15,630 nucleotides of DNA from CAYWFP01 sp964457365 (lineage in GTDB: Bacteria; Planctomycetota; SZUA-567): positions 1 through 15,630 of the forward strand of contig CAYWFP010000092.1 in the NCBI GenBank assembly GCA_964457365.1, in the 5' to 3' direction. Numbering within the stretch: the first letter of the stretch is position 1; each line of letters starts with the position of its first letter. Under the pieces are notes generated by a model. The model searched no databases, had not been told where the DNA came from, and was given only the letters and a program-made list of their open reading frames with translations. The translations under genes and the position numbers were made by a program. Of this stretch, positions 1 through 6,815 are shown piece by piece.

Positions 1-10
1 GACCGTCGGC

Positions 11-54
11 GCGCCGAGCGAAATCCCGATCTTATTGCTTAACGGGTCCTAAGG
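11..54 (+). repeat. 44-nt dispersed repeat, copy 1
   Basis: The unit begins GCGCCGAGCG and ends AACGGGTCCT-N-AGG, with N=A here. The first 40 nt are identical to copy 3 and differ from copy 2 at one base. It lies 5 nt beyond the stop codon of the FHA-kinase gene, which runs on the minus strand. The flank adds two inverted repeats: GGGTCC-TAA-GGACCC at 44-58 and a 12-nt palindrome TCGGCGCGCCGA at 6-17. There is no U-run, so it does not look like an ordinary intrinsic terminator. Function unknown. Confidence 0.9.
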
Positions 55-59
55 ACCCC

Positions 60-1394
<1,335 letters not shown>

Positions 1395-1422
1395 GCCGTC
1401 CTTCCCGCCGGGGCAGGCGCGC

Positions 1423-2946
1423 TCAGGGCGCGTCCGTGGACTGCGGCGGGACGAACTCGATGACCGTCTCGCCCTCGCCCGGCTCAAGGATCTCGTAGGT
1501 GGCGTTCTCGGGAAAGGCCACCAGCGCCTCGAAGCGCCGCGCATTCAGCCGCGGGTCGCGCCCGATGGTGTTGTCGATGCGGGCCTCGGCGACGAGGACG
1601 TCGACGTAGGCGCGCATGTAGTCGGCGCTGACGAAGACGGTCTCCACCTCCTCGTCCAGCAACGCCGCGACGTCCGCGCCCTTGTCCTCCACCTTCTTCT
1701 TCACGTTGCGCAGGAGGTTGCGCTGGATGGAGACGTACTCCCACATGTGGCCGCACTGCTTCAGCGCCTCGCGGTGCTCGATCAGCGACAGGTGCACCTG
1801 CGTCAGGACGCCGATATGCACCGCCAGCCGCTTCTCCTCGACCAGCTCGGTCTTGAGCCGCGACTGTTTCATCGTGCGATACTTCTGCGGGAGGCTCAGC
1901 AGGTTCCATGAGGCGCGCGCGCCGACGGTGACCCAGGCGTGATTCACCAGCAGGTCGTTCCAGTCCCAGTTGCGGTTGAGATACCCCGCCGGCGAGGGCA
2001 GCATGTTGATCGCGGCGATGCGCACGTCGTCGACGCTGATCCGCCGCTGCAAGTCCTGCTGGAAGAGCTCGGGGCGCTTGCGCAGGGCCTCCTCCTGCAG
2101 CGCCTCCACCGCCGCGTATTCGCGCGCGGCGAAGAGCGACTGAAAGCCGTGGCGCTTCAGTTCCAGCGGCGCCGCCGGCGGCAGGCCCATCAGTTCGGTC
2201 AGCTTCGCCCACTCGTTGTCGTAGGTGCCCTCGAAGCGGTCGAGGCGCATCAGCATCTTGACCAGCCGGCGCTTGGCCGTCAGCGCCTCGCTCGAGGAGA
2301 TCGTCTTCTCCTCGGCCTGCTTCTCGATCACCGCGCGGCGCTCCTCGATCTTGTGCATCACCTCCCGGGCCATCAGCCACGACTCGCGCGCGGCCACCGC
2401 CCGCCAGTAGGCGCTCGTCACCTCGAGCACGACCTTCTGCCGCGCGCGGCGCAGCTTCTGGTCGGCCAGCAGTTGCCGATCACCCGCCTGCCGCGCGGCG
2501 AACCAGGAGACGCCGAAGTCGAGAATGTTCCACGTCAGGCCCAGCGCCGCGGTGCGCGACTTCTTCATCGACGAGGTCGAGGGCGCGTCGCTCTCGGTCA
2601 TGGTGTTGATGTCGAGCGAACGGCTGGAGGCGTAGCTGTCGCGGTAGCTGGTCTCGCCCGAAAGCTCCAGGTCCGGCAGCAGTTTCAGCAGGCCGATCCG
2701 TTGCGCCTCGTCCTGGAGGCGCCGCTCGTATTCCATCATCGATACGTCGAGGTTGTGCTGCAGCGCGAAGTGCAGCACCTCCGGCAGCGACAGCGGCCCC
2801 GGCGGGACACTCGACCGTTGCTGCAGCCGTTGGCGATCTTCCGCGATCGCCGCCTCGCGCTCGTCCGCCAGCGGCCTGCGAGTGCCGCAGTGCAAACTCG
2901 AAAAAGCGATAACGGCAAATCCGACAAGGCCCAGCAACCGCGGCAT
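1423..2946 (-). CDS. TolC-family outer-membrane efflux/secretion protein
   Basis: A 507-residue protein of the outer-membrane efflux protein (OEP/TolC) family, which forms trimeric channels completing tripartite efflux pumps or type I secretion. It starts with a short basic and hydrophobic signal (MPRLLGLVGFAVIAF) ending at SSLHC. Cys20 could be a lipoprotein cysteine, but His at the -1 position makes the lipobox atypical. After the signal come PLSLPEVLHFALQHNLDV, typical of the first OEP repeat, then long amphipathic helices (for example AARQAGDRQLLADQKLRRAR and EVTSAYWRAVAARE), and a second helical repeat about 290-490. Length is within the family range. The ATG at 2946 was chosen because it gives the signal sequence; an upstream in-frame start at 2985 would bury it. 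No membrane-fusion protein or inner-membrane pump gene is next to it. Instead it leads a two-gene operon with the FHA-kinase. Substrate unknown. Confidence 0.88.
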   Translation of the reverse strand: MPRLLGLVGFAVIAFSSLHCGTRRPLADEREAAIAEDRQRLQQRSSVPPGPLSLPEVLHFALQHNLDVSMMEYERRLQDEAQRIGLLKLLPDLELSGETSYRDSYASSRSLDINTMTESDAPSTSSMKKSRTAALGLTWNILDFGVSWFAARQAGDRQLLADQKLRRARQKVVLEVTSAYWRAVAARESWLMAREVMHKIEERRAVIEKQAEEKTISSSEALTAKRRLVKMLMRLDRFEGTYDNEWAKLTELMGLPPAAPLELKRHGFQSLFAAREYAAVEALQEEALRKRPELFQQDLQRRISVDDVRIAAINMLPSPAGYLNRNWDWNDLLVNHAWVTVGARASWNLLSLPQKYRTMKQSRLKTELVEEKRLAVHIGVLTQVHLSLIEHREALKQCGHMWEYVSIQRNLLRNVKKKVEDKGADVAALLDEEVETVFVSADYMRAYVDVLVAEARIDNTIGRDPRLNARRFEALVAFPENATYEILEPGEGETVIEFVPPQSTDAP

Positions 2947-3075
2947 GATCGTTCCGTTACGCCTGGCAGAACTCCACCCGGCCAACCGTTATCCCCCCAT
3001 ATTACAACATCTGGCCGGTGGCGCGCAGCGCCTTATCGGCTTCCCTGACCGTCGGTTCGGTTTCGAATCCGCATC

Positions 3076-3096
3076 CTATTGACGCAAAAGGGGTTG
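3076..3096 (+). repeat. Direct repeat A (CTATTGACGcAAAAGGgGTTG)
   Basis: This is nearly identical to repeat B at 3160-3179, with one inserted C and one G/A change. Both are followed by a TTCCTG, immediately in A and after 8 extra bases in B. It lies about 130 nt upstream of the TolC-like gene start. It may be a regulator binding site. Confidence 0.6.
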
Positions 3097-3159
3097 TTCC
3101 TGTCAAGAGGCAAAGCGTCCTTTTCTTGCCGGGACATTTGCGGCAGCGCCTGGTTTTCT

Positions 3160-3179
3160 CTATTGACGAAAAGGAGTTG
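3160..3179 (+). repeat. Direct repeat B (CTATTGACGAAAAGGAGTTG)
   Basis: Partner of repeat A, starting 84 nt after it. That is about eight DNA helical turns, so both sites would face the same side of the helix. Both include TTGACG, a -35-like hexamer on the plus strand, but neither has a -10 hexamer at the right distance. Confidence 0.6.
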
Positions 3180-3337
3180 CGCGGAATTTCCTGCTCGTGC
3201 CGCAATCCCTCTTCGGGCCGATAATATTGGCTCGAACCCCTGGGCACCCCATGGCCGGTTACGATTATAATTGCCCGGCGCGGCGGGGTGTCGCTATTGT
3301 GATGAGCGTGCGCCGTTTCCGGCCCGTGCATTCCTGC

Positions 3338-3365
3338 TTGACGAATTGGCCGCGCTGTGAATACT
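3338..3365 (+). promoter_or_regulatory. Putative sigma-70-type promoter of the 55-aa gene
   Basis: TTGACG at 3338-3343, 16-nt spacer, then AATACT at 3360-3365 (4 of 6 matches to the -10 consensus). Transcription would start around 3372, leaving a short leader of roughly 40 nt before the ATG at 3410. Confidence 0.4.
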
Positions 3366-3409
3366 GACCGTGGGCGACGGATAGCGGCCGGACCGGAGGA
3401 GGCGCGGGA

Positions 3410-3577
3410 ATGGAATACAAATTGATCGTCGGCAACGCCGAGACCTGCGAGAAGACATTGCGCGACTGGGCCGGCGATTACGATCTCGAGGTCGTCACCA
3501 TGTCCAGCGGCCTGCAGCAGATCGTCATCCTCGTCAAACGCACACCGAAAGAACCGGAGCGCGAAGGCGTGACCTAA
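3410..3577 (+). CDS. Small protein, DUF4177/DUF1737-like shape, function unknown
   Basis: A 55-residue reading frame starting MEYKLIVGNAETCEKTLRDW. It has an excellent ribosome binding site, AGGAGG at 3397-3402, 7 nt before the ATG, and a plausible promoter upstream. The sequence suggests strand (EYKLIV), amphipathic helix (AETCEKTLRDWA), strand (LEVVTMS), strand (QIVILVKR). That pattern recalls the small DUF4177 and DUF1737 proteins that begin with EYKV and end in a strand followed by KR. This is recognition by shape and needs a profile search. It stands alone, with several hundred non-coding bases on both sides. Its TAA stop (3575-3577) lies inside copy 2 of the 44-nt repeat. Biological role unknown. 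Confidence 0.72.
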   Translation: MEYKLIVGNAETCEKTLRDWAGDYDLEVVTMSSGLQQIVILVKRTPKEPEREGVT

Positions 3578-3616
3578 GGACCCGTTAAACAATAAGATCG
3601 GGATTTCGCTCGGCGC
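3573..3616 (-). repeat. 44-nt dispersed repeat, copy 2 (reversed)
   Basis: Reads on the minus strand. It differs from copies 1 and 3 by one C-to-T change in the first 40 nt and has T at the variable position of CCT-N-AGG. The stop codon of the 55-residue gene is inside it, so its orientation relative to the preceding gene is the same as copy 1 relative to the kinase gene. On the distal side the flank extends it into a perfect hairpin CTCGG-CGC-CCGAG (3609-3621). Confidence 0.9.
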
Positions 3617-4157
3617 CCGAGTCCGCAGGGGCGCACCCTTGTGCCGCCATCCGGCGTCGCTCGCCGTAACCGATGTGCATGCATCCCTTTTCGCTCGCTT
3701 CTTGCCCGAGGGCACAATAACTGCGCGCCGACGGTCCCGATGCCAGGCGGCGAGAACTCACCGCCCGCCGCGCAAACGGTCTTTTAGCGCACGGCCCCCA
3801 CGGCAGCGCGAAAGGTAGAGCTCCCGCCACCGCCGCAGCGTGATTGCGAGTCCGGCACGGACCCGTATCGGGATGAATCGGAAAGCCCCTTCACACTTTT
3901 TTATAAGTTTTTCTACCCTTTTCCCCGTATATCTAATCGCTTTCCTGCAAGGCCCTTAAATGCCTTTCCAGCTTTTCGCGAAATCTTGTAGAGTACGGTT
4001 CTGTGCCACGCGTTGTTGACTTTCGCCCTTCCTTGCCGCAGATTGACTCTGGCGGCGCGAACGCCGCGAGACGATCCCGGTTACGGAAGGAGCAGCGATG
4101 CGGATTCGATACGGTTACGCCCCGGGCGGCTTGATCCTCTTCATCCACCCCGGCGCG
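3578..4157. other. Long non-coding gap with hairpins and an A/T-rich block
   Basis: No credible gene in about 580 nt. It contains repeat copy 2 at its left edge. Next is a 14-nt block (3723-3736, reversed) that is also found at window positions 1-14. Two overlapping short hairpins follow (GTCCG-GCA-CGGAC at 3850-3862 and CCCG-TAT-CGGG at 3862-3872), then a T-rich stretch at 3895-3930 and a perfect GC hairpin with a 4-nt loop at 4052-4067. It ends with a strong ribosome binding site and ATG on the plus strand (4087-4100) that leads only into the antisense of cheA. The base composition between about 3880 and 4010 is clearly poorer in GC than the genes around it. Confidence 0.55.
4052..4067. other. 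Perfect GC hairpin, GCGGCG-CGAA-CGCCGC
   Basis: A 6-bp stem with a 4-nt loop (TTCG when read on the minus strand), about 90 nt beyond the stop codon of the CheA-like gene. No run of U follows on either strand, so it is not a standard intrinsic terminator. It could be an RNA 3'-end stabiliser or part of a leader for a gene that once began at 4098. Confidence 0.45.
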
Positions 4158-6329
4158 CTAGGCGAGGAAGAACTCGAAGAGGCCCTCGATGTCGAGGACC
4201 AGCCCCACGCGGCCGTCGCCGAGAATGGCCCCGCCCTGGATCATGTGCAGGCCGTGGAAGTGCCGGCCCAGGTCCTTGAGCACGACCGATTGCTGGCCCA
4301 GCAGTTCGTCGACGAGGATGCCGCAGGTGTTGCCGTTGCTCTCGACGAGCACCACCGTCGCCGTAGCCGGATCGAGCCGTTCGCGCTCGAGGCCGAGGGC
4401 GTGGCCGAGCCGGAGCAGGCGGTACAACTCGCCGCGGACGTCGACGATTTCGCCGCGGCCGGTGACGGAGTAGACCTGCTCGCGCGTGGGGCGCATCGAC
4501 TCGCGGACGTCGGCGAGGGGGATGATGTAGCAGTCGCCGGCGACGCGGGCGATCAGGCCGTCGACGACCATCAGCGTCACCGACATCGGCAGAAGGATGC
4601 TGATGGCCGTGCCCGTGCCCGGCGTGGACTCGATCTCGATACTGCCGCCGAGGGCCTGGATGTTGGTGCGCACCACGTCCATGCCGACGCCGCGGCCGCT
4701 GACCTCGGTGATCGTCTTGGCGGTGCTGACGCCGGCGCCGAAGATGAGCTGGAAGCCCTCCTGCTCGCTCATCGTCGCGGCGCGCTCGGGGGTGATGGCG
4801 CCCTTCTCCACCGCCTTGGCCTTGATCGCCTCGACGTCGAGCCCGCGACCGTCGTCGGCGATGCACAGCATGAAGGTCTCCTCCGTGGCGCTGGCCAGCA
4901 GCCGCACCGTGCCCTGCTGAGGCTTGCCGGCGGCCTCGCGCTCTGCGGACGGCTCGATCCCGTGGTCGACGGAGTTGCGCACCATGTGCACCAGCGGGTT
5001 CTCCAGGCCCTCCAGCAGCGACTTGTCGATCTGGATCTCCTCGCCCTCGAGTTCGAGCTTGACGTCCTTGTCGTTGGCGCGGGCGATGTCGCGGACGATG
5101 CGCGGCATCTTCTGCAGGATCGAGCGGACCGGCAGGCGGCGGACGGCCATAAGGCTCTTCTGCAGGTTGTTGGAGAGCTCGCTGAAGCTGAGGTTGGCGT
5201 TCTTGAACTCCTCGGCGATCTGGCGCACCTGCGGCATCTTCTCGAGCTTTTTCTGCAGGTAGGCGAAGACCTCGCCCGCGATGATCAGCTCGCCGACGAA
5301 GCTCATGAAGTGATCGACCTTCTCCTCGGCCACGCGCAGCGTCTTGCCGCCGACCTCGGACTTGGCCTCGGACTGAGGCTCGGTCCCGGCCTCCGCCTTC
5401 TCGGGCTCGGACTTGGCCGTATCCGGGGCGGCCGCGGGCGCGGCGACGGGCGCGGCGGGGCGGTCCAGCGCCGGCAGGAGCTTGTCGACCTGCTCCTGCA
5501 GCAACCCGGCCATCAGTTCGTCGAAGCCGATGCCGCTGGCGTGGATGGTCTGGAAGTTGTCCTGCAGGCCGCCCAGGACCTCCTGCGCGCTGCTGCGGCC
5601 GGCCGTGGCGGCGGCGGCGGCGAGGGCGCGTATCGCCGCGAGAAACGCCTCGCAGCGTTGCTCGTCGCGCTCGACCCGCCCAACCTCGCGGACGAAGGCG
5701 ACGACGGTGGCCACCGCCTCGGTGACGTCGGTCGCGCCCAGGGCGTAACGCGCGCCGGCCTCGCCCCCGGGCGCGGCCTCCGGCGGCGCGAGCGTGCTCA
5801 GCAGCGGCTCGACCAGCGCCAGCGCCGCCTCGATCTGTGCCGCCAGCGCCGGCGGCACATCCGCGCCGCGCAGCGCCTGCAGCGCCGTGCGCGCGGCCCG
5901 CACCTGCGTGGCCTGCGAAACTTCCTCGGCCGCCATCGCCTCGTGGAAGCGCGCCAGGCAGGCCTCCTCGTCGGGCCGGAACTCGGTGGAGAGATCCCCC
6001 CCGGCGATGCGCTCGAGCATCCCGCGCAGCAGGTCGGTGCCTTCCAGCAACACGTCGATGATGGGCTTGCTCGCCGCACGCTTGTGCGCGCGTATCTCCT
6101 GGAGGATGTTCTCCAGCGCGTGGGAGAAGTTCTTGACGTGCACGAGGCCGAAGAAGGCGCTGTTGCCCTTGATGGAGTGGACCGGGCGGAAGATGCGGTC
6201 GACGATGGCCGCGTCCTCGGGGCGCTGCTCGAGTTCGACGAAGAGCGTGTCGAGCCCCGCGAGCGCCTCGAGGCTCTCGGCGAGGAACTCCTTCAGCAAT
6301 TCCGGGTCGATATCGAAGTCTTCGGCCAC
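4158..6329 (-). CDS. cheA: CheA-like histidine kinase (HPt, dimerisation, ATPase, CheW domains)
   Basis: A 723-residue chemosensory histidine kinase that autophosphorylates an HPt histidine and passes the phosphate to receiver proteins. Parts: HPt domain 1-110 with H51 in HSIKGNSAFFGL; a helical region about 195-285 without an obvious phospho-histidine; an Ala/Pro/Glu-rich linker 290-325; dimerisation (P3) 328-395; ATPase with N box VHMVRNSVDHG (447-457), G1 DDGRGLD (492-498) and G2 GRGVGMD (545-551); CheW-like P5 domain 580-723. No P2 CheY-binding domain is recognisable. The start is a GTG at 6329, with GAGGAG 9 nt upstream inside the preceding receiver gene, whose stop is only 3 nt before. 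It is the last gene of the kinase/receiver/cheA operon. Methyl-accepting proteins, CheW, CheR and CheB are absent here, so it may serve a non-flagellar pathway or use receptors encoded elsewhere. Confidence 0.93.
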   Translation of the reverse strand: MAEDFDIDPELLKEFLAESLEALAGLDTLFVELEQRPEDAAIVDRIFRPVHSIKGNSAFFGLVHVKNFSHALENILQEIRAHKRAASKPIIDVLLEGTDLLRGMLERIAGGDLSTEFRPDEEACLARFHEAMAAEEVSQATQVRAARTALQALRGADVPPALAAQIEAALALVEPLLSTLAPPEAAPGGEAGARYALGATDVTEAVATVVAFVREVGRVERDEQRCEAFLAAIRALAAAAATAGRSSAQEVLGGLQDNFQTIHASGIGFDELMAGLLQEQVDKLLPALDRPAAPVAAPAAAPDTAKSEPEKAEAGTEPQSEAKSEVGGKTLRVAEEKVDHFMSFVGELIIAGEVFAYLQKKLEKMPQVRQIAEEFKNANLSFSELSNNLQKSLMAVRRLPVRSILQKMPRIVRDIARANDKDVKLELEGEEIQIDKSLLEGLENPLVHMVRNSVDHGIEPSAEREAAGKPQQGTVRLLASATEETFMLCIADDGRGLDVEAIKAKAVEKGAITPERAATMSEQEGFQLIFGAGVSTAKTITEVSGRGVGMDVVRTNIQALGGSIEIESTPGTGTAISILLPMSVTLMVVDGLIARVAGDCYIIPLADVRESMRPTREQVYSVTGRGEIVDVRGELYRLLRLGHALGLERERLDPATATVVLVESNGNTCGILVDELLGQQSVVLKDLGRHFHGLHMIQGGAILGDGRVGLVLDIEGLFEFFLA

Positions 6330-6332
6330 CGT

Positions 6333-6815
6333 TCAGTTCTCCTCGTTCCCGCCGACGCGACCGCGCGAGATATCGAGCATCAACCGGTTCCACTTGCGCA
6401 GCTTGGCCACGGCCTCCTCGACGGCCGCCTGCAGCACGCCCAGGTCCGACAGCGGCTTGAGGAAGCAGTCGTCGGCGCCGAGGCGGAGGCAGCTCAGGAC
6501 GTTGTCGAGGGTGACGTAGCCGGTGATCATGATGACCTGGATCATGCCGTTGTATTCCTTGATGCGCCGCAGCAGCTCCACGCCGGTCATGCCGGGCATG
6601 GCGATATCGCTGACGACGACGAGGAAGTTATCCCGGTGGATCATGCGCAGGGCGGTGTAGGGATCGTTGGCGACGTCGACGCGGTAGCCGGCGAAGGCGA
6701 AGTAGCGCCGCAGCGACTCGGTGATATCCTTCTCGTCGTCGACGATCAGCAGCTTCAGCGGTTGCTGCACCATCTCGGGCAGCCGCTTATCCCCGCCGGA
6801 TTCCGTTTCGCTCAT
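6333..6815 (-). CDS. Single-domain response regulator (CheY-like)
   Basis: A 160-residue receiver protein. Phosphorylation and switch residues are present: acidic pair in LLIVDDEKD (about 26-27), phospho-acceptor D70 in VVVSDIAMPGMTG, T98 in MITGY and K120 in FLKPL. After the receiver (about 20-140) there is only a short helical, basic tail and no DNA-binding or enzymatic domain. It therefore acts by protein contact or as a phosphate shuttle. Its ATG overlaps the TGA of the hybrid kinase gene (ATGA at 6812-6815), and it ends 3 nt before the cheA start, which indicates translational coupling in all three genes. It is the obvious candidate to link the hybrid kinase with CheA, but direct evidence is lacking. 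Confidence 0.93.
   Translation of the reverse strand: MSETESGGDKRLPEMVQQPLKLLIVDDEKDITESLRRYFAFAGYRVDVANDPYTALRMIHRDNFLVVVSDIAMPGMTGVELLRRIKEYNGMIQVIMITGYVTLDNVLSCLRLGADDCFLKPLSDLGVLQAAVEEAVAKLRKWNRLMLDISRGRVGGNEEN

Larger units (their letters stand above)
2947..3409. other. Non-coding, A/T-richer divergent intergenic region
   Basis: About 460 nt between the TolC-like gene (minus) and the small DUF4177-like gene (plus). Reading frames on both strands lack ribosome binding sites and protein-like composition. It contains a direct-repeat pair (3076 and 3160), a palindromic ATTATAAT at 3264-3271 and a promoter-like pair at 3338-3365. It presumably carries the promoter of the TolC/kinase operon, but I could not find a convincing -35/-10 pair for it. 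A weak -10-like TAATAT on the minus strand near 3000 is the only candidate. I do not recognise a structured RNA. Confidence 0.5.

Noticed and set aside
11..54. The repeat as an integron attC recombination site (it contains GTTAAGC or GTTAAAC next to gene ends)
   Set aside because: A single core-like heptamer is present, but no partner RYYYAAC/GTTRRRY site forms an attC fold within 60-150 nt. The genes are in both orientations and of normal operon type, and no integrase is present.
44..58. GGGTCC-TAA-GGACCC as intrinsic terminator of the kinase gene
   Set aside because: The 6-bp stem is not followed by a U-run on the relevant strand and the inverted repeat is not kept in the other two repeat copies.
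3055..3070. tRNA T-arm-like GGTTTCGAATCC, and a second GGTTCGAGCC on the minus strand near 3230
   Set aside because: Stem pairing is wrong (an extra T in the first, no complementary strand in the second), and no acceptor, D or anticodon arms can be found around them.
3002..3715. 237-codon minus-strand frame across the intergenic region and the 55-aa gene
   Set aside because: Mixed, non-protein-like composition, includes a repeat copy, and opposes a small gene with much better start signals.
3585..3830. 81-codon minus-strand frame beside repeat copy 2
   Set aside because: Rich in Pro, Arg and Ser with no start signal; it includes part of the repeat itself.
3895..3930. T-rich stretch as terminator for the 55-aa gene
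   Set aside because: No stable GC hairpin lies immediately before the T-run, and it is more than 300 nt past the stop codon.
3933..4148. 71-codon GTG-started frame 10 nt after the cheA stop on the minus strand
   Set aside because: Ends in a plausible helix (TRFREKLERHLRALQESD) and could continue the operon, but has no clear ribosome binding site, its codons (TTA, AGA, TCA) differ from its neighbours, and it includes the GC hairpin.
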